Shown piece by piece: positions 43,254 through 53,120 of a stretch of 64,000 nt of DNA (positions are counted from its first letter, which is position 1; each line of letters opens with the position of its first letter). This DNA comes from Pseudomonas arsenicoxydans (GTDB lineage Bacteria > Pseudomonadota > Gammaproteobacteria > Pseudomonadales > Pseudomonadaceae): NCBI RefSeq assembly GCF_006438915.1, contig NZ_RCZE01000001.1, forward strand, positions 420,325 to 484,324, in the 5' to 3' direction. The notes under the pieces are model-generated. The model made no database searches. It was not told where the DNA came from and saw only the letters and a list, made by a program, of their open reading frames with translations. The translations under genes were made by a program, and so were the position numbers.

Positions 43254-43529
43254 TTACGGATTAACGCTGTCTTTCAACGATTTGCCTGGTTTGAACGCAA
43301 CAGTGTTGCTGGCCTTGATTTTGACGGGCTCACCGGTTTGCGGGTTTTTGCCGGTACGGGCACCGCGGTGGCGTTGCAGGAAGGTGCCGAAGCCCACCAG
43401 CGTGACGCTGTCCTTGCGATGCAGAGCGCCGGTGATTTCTTCGAGAACGGCGTTGAGAACGCGGTTGGCCTGCTCTTTGGTGAGGTCTGCTTTTTCAGCA
43501 ATTGCTGCGGCGAGTTCTGGTTTACGCAT
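43254..43529 (-). CDS. HU-family DNA-binding protein
   Basis: 91-aa nucleoid protein. The start at 43529 gives the family N-terminus MRKPELAAAIAEKADLTKEQ. The DNA-binding arm shows VGFGTFLQRHRGARTGKNPQTGEPVKI and the C-terminal NTVAFKPGKSLKDSVN is standard. Bends and compacts DNA as a dimer. Pseudomonads have several HU paralogues; the one next to rubredoxin reductase has been called HupN in P. putida (from memory, not certain). Confidence 0.95.
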   Translation of the reverse strand: MRKPELAAAIAEKADLTKEQANRVLNAVLEEITGALHRKDSVTLVGFGTFLQRHRGARTGKNPQTGEPVKIKASNTVAFKPGKSLKDSVNP

Positions 43530-43723
43530 ATTAGTGAAGCCCCTTTGACGGTTTTTTGTTGTTATGTCCGTGCTGCTCTCTGTGGAGCAGCGCCCAAAGC
43601 GCCGCAGGTGCTCTACTCTGCGGCAGACGGGAGTGAGGATGGCACGCAAGACAGAGCCGCGCCAGTCTCGGCGCGTGCTTTGTAAGGGCAAAAGAGGGGT
43701 GATTCCGACAGAACGACCGGTAT

Positions 43724-44872
43724 TTACGCCAGCAGTGCCGGAAGCTCTTTGTTGAGGGCCAGTTTTTCCATCACGGCCGTGCCGGTCAGGGCATAACCGA
43801 GCAGTTTTCCGCTGGCATCGCGGCATAACACCTTGATGTCGCCACCCTGCCCTTCGACCGTCCAGACGCCCTCGCTGCCCCTTGGTGGCGGTGAAACCAC
43901 CAACGGGCACACCGGGGTCTTCACGGTAATCGGCATCGGGCCGTAGGTCACGGGCGTCGGATTTCCGGCGAGGGTCTGGGCCAGCGCTCTCGCACAGCTC
44001 ATCAGGGGCATGACGTACAGCAAATTCAGCCCGTCGACCTCGGCGCAGTCGCCCAGCGCGTAGATGTTGGCATGGGAGGTTTTCAGGTGACGGTCGACCA
44101 CCACGCCACGGTTGACCTGCACACCGGCCGCCGCTGCCAGATCGATACGCGGACGCAGGCCGATGGCCGACACCACGACGTCGCAAGGGATCACCTGGCC
44201 ATCGGACAGGTGCGCTTCCAGGCCATCCGCCACGCGCTGCAAGCGATTGAGCACCGGCCCGAGATGGAATCGCGCGCCGAGGCTTTCCAGCCCGGCCTGG
44301 ACGGCAGCCGCCGCAGCCGGATGCAACAGGGTCGGCATCACCTGCTCGCACGGTGCAACCAGTTGCACCTCGTAGCCGCCCAGGCTCAGGTCATTGGCGA
44401 ACTCGCAACCAATCAGGCCGGCGCCGAGCAACAGCACCCGACGTTTGCCGGCCGCCGCCGCACGAAAGCGCGCGTAATCTTCCAGATCGTTGATCGGGAA
44501 CACGCAATCCGCCGCGTCACCTTCGATCGGCACGCGCACGGTTTCCGCGCCCCAGGCCAGAATCAGGTCGCGGTAAATCACCGCTTCTTCACCGATCCAC
44601 AGGCGTTTGTGGCCCGGATCGATGCCGCTGATGCGTGTGTGGGTGCGCACTTCGGCTTTCAGCTGTTCAGCCATCGCACCGGGTTCGGCCATGCTCAGGC
44701 CGTCGGCGTCTTTGTTTTTGCCGAAACCGGTGGAGAGCATCGGCTTGGAGTAGGAACGTCCGTCATCGGCGGTTATCAACAGCAACGGGGTTTCGCTGTC
44801 GAGTTTGCGAAACTCCCGGGCCAGGTTATAGCCAGCCAGCCCGGTACCGACGATGACGACAGGTGCGTTCAT
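43724..44872 (-). CDS. rubB: Rubredoxin-NAD(+) reductase
   Basis: 382-aa FAD- and NADH-dependent reductase passing electrons to rubredoxin. The N-terminal FAD-binding motif is [21 protein letters not shown], the NAD-binding motif [17 protein letters not shown] (about 147-163), and the second FAD motif [13 protein letters not shown]. It lies 22 bases after the rubredoxin gene, its substrate. Supports alkane oxidation or oxidative-stress electron transfer. Confidence 0.92.
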   Translation of the reverse strand: MNAPVVIVGTGLAGYNLAREFRKLDSETPLLLITADDGRSYSKPMLSTGFGKNKDADGLSMAEPGAMAEQLKAEVRTHTRISGIDPGHKRLWIGEEAVIYRDLILAWGAETVRVPIEGDAADCVFPINDLEDYARFRAAAAGKRRVLLLGAGLIGCEFANDLSLGGYEVQLVAPCEQVMPTLLHPAAAAAVQAGLESLGARFHLGPVLNRLQRVADGLEAHLSDGQVIPCDVVVSAIGLRPRIDLAAAAGVQVNRGVVVDRHLKTSHANIYALGDCAEVDGLNLLYVMPLMSCARALAQTLAGNPTPVTYGPMPITVKTPVCPLVVSPPPRGSEGVWTVEGQGGDIKVLCRDASGKLLGYALTGTAVMEKLALNKELPALLA

Positions 44873-44894
44873 TCCTTACTCCTCTGGTGTCTTA

Positions 44895-45062
44895 TTAGTT
44901 GATTTCAATCATTTCGAAATCCATCTTGCCTACGCCGCAGTCCGGGCAGAGCCAGTCTTCCGGCACGTCTTGCCACAGTGTGCCCGGCGCAATGCCGTCG
45001 TCCGGCCAGCCGTCGGCTTCGTTATAGATCAGGCCGCAGACCACACATTGCCACTTTTTCAT
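44895..45062 (-). CDS. rubA: Rubredoxin
   Basis: 55-aa iron-sulfur electron carrier. One Fe is bound by Cys6 and Cys9 (CVVCG) and Cys39 and Cys42 (CPDCG). The core [16 protein letters not shown] and [11 protein letters not shown] is standard. Too short for many gene finders. It precedes the reductase by 22 bases. Only one rubredoxin gene is present here, whereas P. aeruginosa has two in tandem. Confidence 0.95.
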   Translation of the reverse strand: MKKWQCVVCGLIYNEADGWPDDGIAPGTLWQDVPEDWLCPDCGVGKMDFEMIEIN

Positions 45063-45263
45063 TCAGTTGTTTCCTCAGGATTCAGGCGTATTGCCGGCTC
45101 GAACGGTCGATGGTTGCAACGTTGCCGTCCGGCTCAGGGCGTTTTGTACTGATCGGGCCCGACAGATGCAAGCGTGTTCGGCGCAACGGCGGCCCGGATC
45201 AATCAACATCGCCGGCTGACATGGTAAGCTCGCCGCCTCATTTGCTGCCAATAATGACTCACT

Positions 45264-45815
45264 GTGCCGCACTCAAACGCCCCGCTGTGGCTCCCCCAAA
45301 GCCAACTCTCGCCCCTCCCCGACGCGTCTACCCTCGACTGGCTGTTCGATGAAGGCTCCCTGACCCGACGGTTGATCCGCTTGTCGAAAGACCGCTTCAG
45401 CGTCACGCCGCTGTTCGAAGGCTGGCAACCGCTGCGCGCCGACGAATGTGTTGCACTGGATCTGGCCGAAGGCAGCGAAGGCTGGGTGCGCGAGGTGTAT
45501 TTGCGCGGTCACGGCGAGGCGTGGGTGTTTGCCCGCAGCGTGGCGGCTCGCAGCGCGTTGCAGGGTGATGGTTTGCACATGGACGAACTGGGCAGCCGTT
45601 CCCTGGGGGAATTGCTGTTTTGCGATCACGCGTTCCAGCGTCGTGCCATCGAGGTGTGTCACTACCCTCAAGCGTGGTTGCCGATGGAGTGCCGGACACC
45701 GGAACTGTGGGGCCGACGCTCGCGTTTCGACCGTGGCGCACTGAGCGTGCTGGTGGCCGAAATCTTCCTGCCGACCTTGTGGAACGCCACCCGCGCCCAT
45801 CCGGAGAACTGCTGA
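45264..45815 (+). CDS. ubiC: UbiC, chorismate pyruvate-lyase
   Basis: 183-aa enzyme making 4-hydroxybenzoate from chorismate, the first step of ubiquinone synthesis. It uses a GTG start at 45264. The active-site regions [20 protein letters not shown] and [13 protein letters not shown] segment ([10 protein letters not shown]) are present, as is the C-terminal [13 protein letters not shown] motif ([12 protein letters not shown]). The stop overlaps the ubiA start (TGATG). Confidence 0.94.
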   Translation: MPHSNAPLWLPQSQLSPLPDASTLDWLFDEGSLTRRLIRLSKDRFSVTPLFEGWQPLRADECVALDLAEGSEGWVREVYLRGHGEAWVFARSVAARSALQGDGLHMDELGSRSLGELLFCDHAFQRRAIEVCHYPQAWLPMECRTPELWGRRSRFDRGALSVLVAEIFLPTLWNATRAHPENC

Positions 45816-46705
45816 TGTACCAGAGCCTGCTCAAGTCCTTGAATCGCTTGAACCCTCGGGCCTGGGATTTCATTCAACTGACGCGCATGGACAAGCCGAT
45901 AGGCATTTATCTGCTGCTGTGGCCGACGTTGTGGGCGCTGTGGATTGCCGGCAAAGGTTCGCCGTCGCTGGCCAACGTGGTGATTTTTGTCTTGGGCGTG
46001 ATTCTGACCCGCGCCGGGGGCTGCGTGATCAATGACTGGGCGGATCGCAAGGTCGACGGCCATGTGAAACGCACGGAACAGCGTCCCTTGGTCAGCGGCA
46101 AGATCAGTTCCAAAGAAGCCCTGGTGTTCTTCGCCCTTCTAATGGGCGTGAGTTTTCTGCTGGTGTTGTGCACGAATGCCGCGACGGTCTGGCTGTCGTT
46201 CGGCGGTTTGGCACTGGCGTTCAGCTACCCGTTCATGAAGCGCTACACCTATTACCCGCAAGTGGTGCTGGGCGCGGCGTTTTCCTGGGGGATGCCGATG
46301 GCGTTCACCGCCGAAACCGGTGAACTGCCGGCGGCGGCGTGGTTGCTGTGGATTGCCAACCTGTTGTGGACCGTGGGTTACGACACGTATTACGCGATGA
46401 CCGACCGTGATGACGACTTGAAGATTGGCGTGAAATCCACGGCGATTCTATTTGGCGATGCGGATCGGGTGATCATCCTGACGTTGCAGGGGCTGGCGTT
46501 GGGTTGCCTGTTGCTGGCCGGGTCGACATTCGAGCTCGGTGGCTGGTTCCACTTGGGGCTGCTGGCGGCGGCGGGCTGTTTTGCGTGGGAATTCTGGTAC
46601 ACCCGCGGCAAGGACCGGATGCGTTGCTTCAAGGCGTTTTTGCACAACCATTGGGCCGGGTTGGCGATTTTTGTCGGGATAGTGCTGGATTACGCACTGC
46701 GTTGA
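45815..46705 (+). CDS. ubiA: UbiA, 4-hydroxybenzoate polyprenyltransferase
   Basis: 296-aa integral membrane prenyltransferase, second step of ubiquinone synthesis. The start at 45815 overlaps the ubiC stop; longer open frames upstream are within ubiC. It has about eight hydrophobic segments and the two Asp-rich motifs, NDWADRKVD and [13 protein letters not shown], for Mg-prenyl-diphosphate binding. Confidence 0.96.
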   Translation: MYQSLLKSLNRLNPRAWDFIQLTRMDKPIGIYLLLWPTLWALWIAGKGSPSLANVVIFVLGVILTRAGGCVINDWADRKVDGHVKRTEQRPLVSGKISSKEALVFFALLMGVSFLLVLCTNAATVWLSFGGLALAFSYPFMKRYTYYPQVVLGAAFSWGMPMAFTAETGELPAAAWLLWIANLLWTVGYDTYYAMTDRDDDLKIGVKSTAILFGDADRVIILTLQGLALGCLLLAGSTFELGGWFHLGLLAAAGCFAWEFWYTRGKDRMRCFKAFLHNHWAGLAIFVGIVLDYALR

Positions 46706-46716
46706 CGGACACGCTT

Positions 46717-46753
46717 CTGTAGCAGCTGCCGAGGGCTTCGTCAGCTGCTACAG
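46717..46753. terminator. Inverted repeat between ubiA and a convergent gene
   Basis: CTGTAGCAGCTG (46717-46728) and CAGCTGCTACAG (46742-46753) are perfect 12-bp arms with a 13-nt loop. The wording CTGTAGCAGCTGC is also a common dispersed repeat in fluorescent pseudomonads. It probably stops both transcripts. Confidence 0.7.
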
Positions 46754-46768
46754 GGTTAAGCGAATCGC

Positions 46769-47152
46769 TTACATATGCTCGCGAACGACGTGCCAGACGT
46801 CCTTCATCTTGTCACCCTTCATTTCTCCGGGAGCCGTGTCCTTCATGAAGTAATACAGTGGCTTGCCGTTGTAAGCCCACTGCATCATGCCGTCGTCACG
46901 CTTGATAATGGTCCATTTCCCTTCAGCCTTGTCGCCTGCTTTTGCCTCCAGCGGCGGCCAGTTTTTGGCACATTCACCTGTGCACACCGACTTGCCGCCC
47001 GTGTCCTTGTCGAACGTGTACAAGGTCATGCCCTTGTGGTCGACCATCATGTCGCCTTTCATCATGCCCGGCTCAGCCGCGAAGGCCATGATCGGCAATG
47101 AAAACGCCGCGACCAGCAGCAGGGCCTTGAAGGATTGCGAGATTTGCTTCAT
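46769..47152 (-). CDS. Secreted COG4315-type repeat protein
   Basis: 127-aa exported protein with a signal peptide (about 1-25, AFA-AEP). It has the hallmark Yx[FWY]xxD repeat: MVDHKGMTLYTFDKD, and a related second copy MMQWAYNGKPLYYFMKDTAPG. A Cys pair (CTGECAKNWPPL) lies between. The function of the family is unclear. It diverges from phoB. Confidence 0.85.
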   Translation of the reverse strand: MKQISQSFKALLLVAAFSLPIMAFAAEPGMMKGDMMVDHKGMTLYTFDKDTGGKSVCTGECAKNWPPLEAKAGDKAEGKWTIIKRDDGMMQWAYNGKPLYYFMKDTAPGEMKGDKMKDVWHVVREHM

Positions 47153-47233
47153 GGAAACCTTCCTTTTGTGGTTGTCAGGATTCGGACTTAGAGCTTAGTT
47201 CAGGATCATGACAATCGCCGGGCAGCTAAAATA

Positions 47234-47251
47234 CTGTCACACGACTGCAAT
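47234..47251 (+). promoter_or_regulatory. Pho box upstream of phoB
   Basis: CTGTCAC-ACGA-CTGCAAT fits the PhoB-binding consensus of two 7-bp units 11 bases apart (CTGTCAT, 4 bases, CTGTCAT), with the second unit weaker. It ends 53 bases before the phoB start. Consistent with autoregulation. Confidence 0.7.
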
Positions 47252-47304
47252 AATTCCGTTATCTAATGCGGCGCAAGACAGTTAAATGACAAGAGGATTA
47301 AGGC

Positions 47305-47994
47305 ATGGTTGGCAGGAGCATTCTGATCGTCGACGACGAAGCGCCCATTCGCGAAATGATCGCCGTTGCGTTGGAAATGGCCGGCTATGACTGCCTGGAG
47401 GCCGAGAACTCTCAGCAGGCCCATGCCATCATCGTCGACCGCAAGCCGGACCTGATCCTGCTCGACTGGATGCTGCCCGGCACCTCCGGTATCGAATTGG
47501 CCCGCCGTCTCAAGCGTGACGAGCTGACCGGGGACATCCCGATCATCATGCTCACCGCCAAGGGCGAAGAGGACAACAAGATCCAGGGCCTGGAAGTCGG
47601 CGCCGACGACTACATTACCAAACCGTTTTCCCCGCGTGAGCTGGTCGCCCGCCTCAAGGCTGTGCTGCGCCGTGCCGGCCCAACCGATGGCGAAGCGCCT
47701 ATTGAAGTCGGCGGCCTGCTGCTGGACCCGATCAGCCATCGCGTGACCATCGACGGCAAACCCGCCGAGATGGGCCCGACCGAATACCGCCTGCTGCAAT
47801 TTTTCATGACCCACCAGGAACGTGCCTACACCCGTGGTCAGTTGCTGGATCAAGTCTGGGGCGGCAACGTGTATGTCGAAGAACGCACCGTCGACGTGCA
47901 CATCCGTCGTCTGCGCAAGGCCCTCGGCGATGCCTACGAAAATCTGGTACAAACCGTGCGTGGCACGGGTTACCGCTTTTCCACCAAAGCCTGA
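47305..47994 (+). CDS. phoB: PhoB, phosphate response regulator
   Basis: 229-aa OmpR-class response regulator activating the phosphate-starvation regulon. Receiver domain with acidic pair DDE (10-12), phosphoacceptor Asp54 ([10 protein letters not shown]), and conserved Lys in [15 protein letters not shown]-terminal winged helix with [20 protein letters not shown] and [22 protein letters not shown] precedes the ATG. Confidence 0.97.
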   Translation: MVGRSILIVDDEAPIREMIAVALEMAGYDCLEAENSQQAHAIIVDRKPDLILLDWMLPGTSGIELARRLKRDELTGDIPIIMLTAKGEEDNKIQGLEVGADDYITKPFSPRELVARLKAVLRRAGPTDGEAPIEVGGLLLDPISHRVTIDGKPAEMGPTEYRLLQFFMTHQERAYTRGQLLDQVWGGNVYVEERTVDVHIRRLRKALGDAYENLVQTVRGTGYRFSTKA

Positions 47995-48039
47995 CCCTGC
48001 CCTGACCCGCCCGACAAGCTGACAAGGACGCACGTTTCC

Positions 48040-49362
48040 GTGAACCAAAACTGGCATGGCACCCTGATTCGCCACATGCTGTTACTGGTCACCGGTTGCC
48101 TGGTGATCGGCCTGATTACCGGCTACTACGGCTGGAGCCTCGCCGCGGGGCTGGGCCTTTATCTGGCCTGGACCCTCAAGCAGTTGCTGCGCTTGCACGA
48201 ATGGCTGCGCCTGCACTCAGCCGATGAAGCACCGCCCGACGGCTATGGCCTGTGGGGCGAGGTGTTCGACAGCATCTATCACCTGCAACGCCGCGACCAA
48301 CGGGTTCGCGGGCGCCTGCAAGCGGTGATCGACCGGATCCAGGAATCCACCGCCGCGCTGAAAGACGCGGTGGTCATGCTCGACAGCGACGGCAACCTGG
48401 AATGGTGGAACCTCGCCGCCGAAACGCTGCTCGGCCTCAAGACCCCGCAAGACAGCGGTCAGCCGGTGACCAACCTGGTGCGCCACCCGCGCTTCAAGGA
48501 ATATTTCGAGCAGGACAGCTACGCCGAACCGCTGGAAATCCCGTCGCCGACCAATGATCGCGTGCGCATTCAGCTGTACATCACCCGCTACGGCAACAAT
48601 GAACACTTGATGCTGGTGCGCGACGTCACGCGCATTCATCAGCTGGAACAGATGCGCAAAGACTTCATCGCCAACGTTTCCCATGAATTGCGCACGCCAC
48701 TGACCGTGATCTGCGGTTATCTGGAAACCCTGCTCGACAACGTCGATGAAGTGAACCCGCGCTGGACCCGTGCCTTGCAGCAGATGCAGCAACAAGGCGG
48801 GCGTATGCAGACGTTGCTCAATGACTTGCTGTTACTGGCCAAACTCGAAGCCACCGATTACCCGTCGGACAATCAGCCCGTGGTCGTCGATAGCCTGTTG
48901 CAGTCGATCAAGAGCGACGCCCAGCAGCTGTCCGGGCAGAAAAACCAGCGCATCACCCTGGAAGCCGACCCGACGATCATGCTCAAGGGCAGCGAAGCGG
49001 AATTGCGCAGTGCGTTTTCCAATCTGGTGTTCAACGCGGTGAAATACACCCCGGCCGAAGGCAATATCCGCATTCGCTGGTGGGCCGATGAGCAAGGCGC
49101 GCACCTGAGCGTGCAGGATTCCGGGATCGGCATCGACAGCAAACACCTGCCGCGCCTGACCGAACGCTTCTACCGCGTCGACTCCAGCCGCAATTCCAAC
49201 ACCGGCGGCACCGGCCTGGGCCTGGCCATCGTCAAACACGTGTTGCTGCGCCACCGCGCGCGGATGGAAATCAGCAGCGTGCCCGGCCACGGCAGCACCT
49301 TCACCTGCCACTTTGCCCCGGCTCAGGTGGCAAAATTGCAAGCCCTCAGAACGGCTGACTGA
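48040..49362 (+). CDS. phoR: PhoR, phosphate sensor histidine kinase
   Basis: 440-aa membrane kinase phosphorylating PhoB. A GTG start at 48040 follows phoB by 45 bases. An N-terminal membrane region (about 10-45) and a PAS domain (about 105-185) precede the phosphoacceptor His215 (FIANVSHELRTPLTV), and the ATPase boxes NLVFNAVKYTP, DSGIGID and GGTGLGLAIVKH follow. Input is thought to come from Pst-PhoU. Confidence 0.97.
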   Translation: MNQNWHGTLIRHMLLLVTGCLVIGLITGYYGWSLAAGLGLYLAWTLKQLLRLHEWLRLHSADEAPPDGYGLWGEVFDSIYHLQRRDQRVRGRLQAVIDRIQESTAALKDAVVMLDSDGNLEWWNLAAETLLGLKTPQDSGQPVTNLVRHPRFKEYFEQDSYAEPLEIPSPTNDRVRIQLYITRYGNNEHLMLVRDVTRIHQLEQMRKDFIANVSHELRTPLTVICGYLETLLDNVDEVNPRWTRALQQMQQQGGRMQTLLNDLLLLAKLEATDYPSDNQPVVVDSLLQSIKSDAQQLSGQKNQRITLEADPTIMLKGSEAELRSAFSNLVFNAVKYTPAEGNIRIRWWADEQGAHLSVQDSGIGIDSKHLPRLTERFYRVDSSRNSNTGGTGLGLAIVKHVLLRHRARMEISSVPGHGSTFTCHFAPAQVAKLQALRTAD

Positions 49363-49486
49363 TACCGGCCAGCACGCGCCACTAGGCAATCACCGAGTCA
49401 GCCGCTACATTGGCTGACTTGTGCCTGCCCTTCAGGCACCGCATTACTCCCCTTTTTCGAATATACGGAACCCGCAAAACTCCATC

Positions 49487-50827
49487 ATGGACCCTTCCCC
49501 TGGCTTGACCCTCGCAACCATATTCGCCGACTTCGGCATGATTCTCTTTGCTCTGATCCTGGTTTTGCTCAACGGATTTTTCGTTGCGGCGGAATTTGCC
49601 ATGGTCAAACTGCGCTCGACGCGAGTCGAGGCCATCGCCGATAAAAACGGCTGGCGCGGGCATATTCTGCGTACCGTTCACAGTCAGCTCGATGCGTACC
49701 TCTCGGCGTGCCAGCTAGGTATCACCCTCGCCTCCCTCGGCCTTGGCTGGGTCGGTGAACCGGCGTTCGCGCACATCCTCGAGCCGATGCTTGAAGCGGT
49801 TGGCGTGCAGTCGGCCGAAGTAATCAAAGGCGTATCGTTCTTCGCAGCGTTCTTCGTCATTTCGTACCTGCACATCGTGGTCGGCGAACTGGCTCCGAAG
49901 TCGTGGGCCATCCGCAAACCGGAACTGTTGTCGCTGTGGACCGCCGTGCCGCTGTACCTGTTCTACTGGGCCATGTACCCGGCGATCTATTTGCTGAACG
50001 CCAGCGCCAACACCATCCTGCGGATCGCTGGCCAGGGTGAACCCGGCCCGCATCACGAGCACCATTACAGCCGTGAAGAACTGAAACTGATCCTGCACTC
50101 CAGCCGTGGCCAGGACCCGAGCGACCAAGGCATGCGTGTATTGGCCTCGGCAGTGGAAATGGGCGAGCTGGAAGTGGTCGACTGGGCCAACTCCCGGGAA
50201 GACCTGGTGACGCTGGAGTTCAATGCGCCGCTCAAGGAAATCCTGGCGATGTTCCGTCGCCACAAGTTCAGCCGTTACCCGGTGTACGACAGCGACCGCC
50301 AGGAGTTCGTCGGCCTGCTGCACATCAAGGACCTGCTGCTGGAACTGGCGGCGCTGGATCACATCCCCGAGTCGTTCAACCTGGCTGAGCTGACCCGTCC
50401 GCTGGAACGCGTTTCGCGGCACCTGCCGCTGTCGCAGCTGCTGGAACAGTTTCGCAAGGGCGGCTCGCACTTCGCCGTGGTGGAAGAGGCGGATGGCAAC
50501 ATCATTGGCTACCTGACCATGGAAGACGTGCTGGAAGTCTTGGTTGGCGACATTCAGGACGAACACCGCAAGGCTGAGCGCGGGATCCTCGCGTACCAGC
50601 CGGGCAAACTGCTGGTACGCGGTGACACGCCGCTGTTCAAGGTCGAACGCCTGTTGGGCATCGACCTGGATCACGTCGAAGCCGAAACCCTCGCCGGGCT
50701 GGTCTATGAAAGCCTGAAGCGGGTGCCGGAAGAGGAAGAAGTGCTGGAAGTCGAAGGTTTGCGGATCATCATCAAGAAGATGAAAGGGCCGAAGATCATT
50801 CTGGCCAAGGTGTTGATGCTGGATTGA
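49487..50827 (+). CDS. CNNM/CBS-domain membrane protein (hemolysin/CorC family)
   Basis: 446-aa protein. The DUF21/CNNM transmembrane domain (about 1-190, FALILVLLNGFFVAAEFAMV) is followed by a CBS pair (about 215-340, HKFSRYPVYDSDRQEFVGLLHIKDLL, FAVVEEADGNIIGYLTMEDVLEVLVG) and a CorC/HlyC C-terminal domain. Proposed role in divalent-cation efflux or homeostasis (family knowledge). The ATG at 49487 is preferred over an upstream in-frame start. It follows phoR at a distance of 124 bases. Confidence 0.9.
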   Translation: MDPSPGLTLATIFADFGMILFALILVLLNGFFVAAEFAMVKLRSTRVEAIADKNGWRGHILRTVHSQLDAYLSACQLGITLASLGLGWVGEPAFAHILEPMLEAVGVQSAEVIKGVSFFAAFFVISYLHIVVGELAPKSWAIRKPELLSLWTAVPLYLFYWAMYPAIYLLNASANTILRIAGQGEPGPHHEHHYSREELKLILHSSRGQDPSDQGMRVLASAVEMGELEVVDWANSREDLVTLEFNAPLKEILAMFRRHKFSRYPVYDSDRQEFVGLLHIKDLLLELAALDHIPESFNLAELTRPLERVSRHLPLSQLLEQFRKGGSHFAVVEEADGNIIGYLTMEDVLEVLVGDIQDEHRKAERGILAYQPGKLLVRGDTPLFKVERLLGIDLDHVEAETLAGLVYESLKRVPEEEEVLEVEGLRIIIKKMKGPKIILAKVLMLD

Positions 50828-50846
50828 TCTGGGGTTGAGGGTCTCT

Positions 50847-50976
50847 TGTGGCGAGGGAGCTTGCTCCCGCTGGGTCGCGAAGCGGCCCAAATCCTGCAAC
50901 TCCGTTCATCCGGACATACCGTATTCATTGGTTTACGACTGCTGCGCAGTCGAGCGGGAGCAAGCTCCCTCGCCAC
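50847..50976. repeat. REP pair
   Basis: Inverted TGTGGCGAGGGAGCTTGCTC units with inner dyads GGTCGCGAAGCGGCC and GACTGCTGCGCAGTC, filling the convergent gap between the CNNM/CBS gene and the M23 peptidase gene. No gene within. Confidence 0.88.
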
Positions 50977-50994
50977 AATTGGTCACCATCGCCT

Positions 50995-51891
50995 TCACTG
51001 CTTGCCCAACACAAAGTTGGGCAACACCCCCATCGGTTGTTTGAACTGGTACGGAATCGACACCAGCCCCAGTCCCGTATTGCGCTGCACCACAAAATGC
51101 AGGTGCGGACCGGTGCTATTGCCGGTGTTGCCCGACAGCGCCAGTGCACTGCCTACCGACACCCGCTGCCCCTCGCGAACACAGACCGAACCTTGTTTGA
51201 GGTGCAGGTACACGCCCATGGTCCCGTCATCGTGCAGCACCCGCACGAAATTGCCCGACGGATTAGTGCCACGCCCCGTTTGCCCGCTCTCGGTTTTCAC
51301 CACCACCCCGCCACGGGCGGCGATGATCGGCGTGCCTTCGGGCATGGCGATGTCGATGGCATAGCGGTTCTTCGGACCGAAGTGACTGTACTCGCCATCA
51401 GCTCCCTGGCTCACGTGAAACGGACCGCCACGCCAGGGGAACGGGTATCGATAGGCCATGGCGGACCCTGAAGGGTTGCCCAAGGCGTATTTGAACTTCG
51501 GGGTGTACACGAGCGGCCTTCCGGCCTGACTCGCGGTGAGCACCGCCACACGGAGGCTGCTGCGCGCCGGCAATACCTTGTGGATCAGTTTATCCGGCGC
51601 GCCGCTGACGTTTTTCAACCCGGCGAAACTCAAGCCGATCTCAACTGGCGCGTACAAGTTATTGCGCACGTACACACTGTGCTCGCCGTCCTTCTTCAGG
51701 ATAACCAGGTACACCTGACGCTCAAGGTTCTCGTCCATGCGATCTTGAAAAACGAACACCTGTGAGCCTTTGGTGGGGCGGTCACTGTAGGAGACCACGC
51801 CATTGGCGTCGGTGGACTTGTAGACCGTCACGGCCATCGCCGAAGTGGCGGCCATGAACAGACCACAGAAAAACAGCAGGCGCGCGAGCAT
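50995..51891 (-). CDS. Secreted M23 peptidase (LytM-like)
   Basis: 298-aa exported protein with a signal peptide (about 1-20), an N-terminal DUF4124-like part (VTVYKSTDANGVVSYSDRP) and a C-terminal M23 zinc-peptidase domain: NRYAIDIAMPEGTPIIAARGGVVV, YLHLKQGS and GPHLHFVV. The usual HxxxD first motif reads NRYAID, so the first zinc His looks replaced and the enzyme may be inactive or regulatory. Cell-wall remodelling is the likely area. Confidence 0.88.
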   Translation of the reverse strand: MLARLLFFCGLFMAATSAMAVTVYKSTDANGVVSYSDRPTKGSQVFVFQDRMDENLERQVYLVILKKDGEHSVYVRNNLYAPVEIGLSFAGLKNVSGAPDKLIHKVLPARSSLRVAVLTASQAGRPLVYTPKFKYALGNPSGSAMAYRYPFPWRGGPFHVSQGADGEYSHFGPKNRYAIDIAMPEGTPIIAARGGVVVKTESGQTGRGTNPSGNFVRVLHDDGTMGVYLHLKQGSVCVREGQRVSVGSALALSGNTGNSTGPHLHFVVQRNTGLGLVSIPYQFKQPMGVLPNFVLGKQ

Positions 51892-52008
51892 GGGCAGGGT
51901 TCTGTCGAGTAAGGCCTTGGGTTGAGCCTAGCAGCTGCAATGGACCCAAGGAGTCGGCAGATGTTTCAAAAGGGGCGGTTCAGCGGATGTGTGGTGTATT
52001 CAATGGCC

Positions 52009-52032
52009 CCTTCGCGAGCTTGCTCGCGAAGG
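52009..52032 (-). terminator. Hairpin downstream of the response regulator
   Basis: CCTTCGCGAG (52009-52018) pairs with CTCGCGAAGG (52023-52032), 10-bp stem, 4-nt loop. It is a short form of the dispersed CTTCGCGAGC repeat and lies 22 bases beyond the response-regulator stop. Confidence 0.65.
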
Positions 52033-52053
52033 CGGACTAACAGGCGACGGGGA

Positions 52054-52953
52054 TTACGCGCCTGGAATGAAGTGCTTCTGCGCGGTACCACGAGCAATCA
52101 GGCGGGAGATGTAGTCGAGCTTCTGCGCGTCCTGATCCACAAAGCGGAAGGTCAGTTGCAACCAGTCGCTGTCAGGTTTCGGCTCGTGGGCCACGACCGC
52201 GTGCAGGTAACCGTTCAGACGGGCGACTTCAGCGTTCTCGCCCTGCTCCAGATCGAGCACCGCGCTGTCGAGGATTTGTGGCAGCGTGTCGGTACGCTTA
52301 ACCACCAGCAGCGCTTCCTTGATGCTCAAGGCTTTGATCACGCATTGCTGGATGCCGCTCGGCAAGCGCAACTGGCCTTGGCCACGACCGCTGGCCGGCG
52401 CTGCGGCGGTCGCAGTCCGGACGGGTGGGCTGTTGAGCAAACCACGGGATGGTGCGGCAGCCGGCGTCGGTGCGACCACGGCCGGTTTGCCGCCGGTCAA
52501 GGCGCTGAGGGTATCGTTGCCGAAGGCCGAGTTCATTTTCGCCGGCGCACCGCTCATCAGGGCGTCCAGTTTGCCGACCTTGTTCAGCGCCTGCTTGACC
52601 TTGGTCAGCAGTTGTTCGTTGGTGAAGGGCTTGCTGACGTAGCCGGAAACGCCGGCTTGAATCGCCTGGACCACGTTCTCTTTGTCGCCACGACTGGTCA
52701 CCATCACGAACGGCATGGTCTTGAGGTGGTCCTGCTCGCGACACCAGGTCAGCAGTTCCAGGCCAGACATCTCGGGCATTTCCCAATCGCACAGGACCAG
52801 GTCGAACGTCTCCTTCGCCAGCATGGCCTGAGCCTTTTTGCCGTTGATGGCATCTTCCGTGCGAATGCCCGGGAAGTAGTTGCGCAGGGCTTTCTTTACC
52901 AGGTCACGAATGAACGCTGCATCGTCCACTACCAACACGCTGATCTTGCTCAT
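52054..52953 (-). CDS. Response regulator with PilZ-like C-terminal domain
   Basis: 299-aa protein. Receiver domain 1 to about 125 (VLVVDDAAFIRDLV, LVLCDWEMPEMSGLELL, VTSRGDKENVV, SGYVSKPFT), then a flexible Ala/Pro/Thr linker and a C-terminal domain of about 110 residues with weak PilZ-type character (RLPSGIQQCVIKALSIKEALLVV, LQLTFRFVDQDAQKLDYISRLI). No DNA-binding domain. It stands next to phoU as in P. aeruginosa (PA5364 position, from memory). Confidence 0.85.
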   Translation of the reverse strand: MSKISVLVVDDAAFIRDLVKKALRNYFPGIRTEDAINGKKAQAMLAKETFDLVLCDWEMPEMSGLELLTWCREQDHLKTMPFVMVTSRGDKENVVQAIQAGVSGYVSKPFTNEQLLTKVKQALNKVGKLDALMSGAPAKMNSAFGNDTLSALTGGKPAVVAPTPAAAPSRGLLNSPPVRTATAAAPASGRGQGQLRLPSGIQQCVIKALSIKEALLVVKRTDTLPQILDSAVLDLEQGENAEVARLNGYLHAVVAHEPKPDSDWLQLTFRFVDQDAQKLDYISRLIARGTAQKHFIPGA

Positions 52954-53077
52954 CCATCACCCCTCGAAAAAATCCCGGCAAGCATACCGTTTTGCTGATG
53001 GCACATTGCCAAAAACCTTCAGTCACGCCGGGACTTTTCGTTCGCGGGTGCTGCTAGTAACGTCGAAAACCACACAC

Positions 53078-53109
53078 AAAAACGCCCGGCCAAAGGACCG
53101 GGCGTTTTT
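53078..53109 (-). terminator. Intrinsic terminator after phoU
   Basis: AAAAACGCCCGG and CCGGGCGTTTTT form a 12-bp stem with an 8-nt loop, with A and T tracts on both sides. It lies 11 bases beyond the phoU stop. Confidence 0.9.
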
Positions 53110-53120
53110 CTTGGGCAGTC

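Noticed and set aside
43530..44351. Long N-terminal extension of the HU frame
   Set aside because: The upstream part is a shadow of the rubredoxin reductase gene; the HU start MRKPEL at 43529 is conserved.
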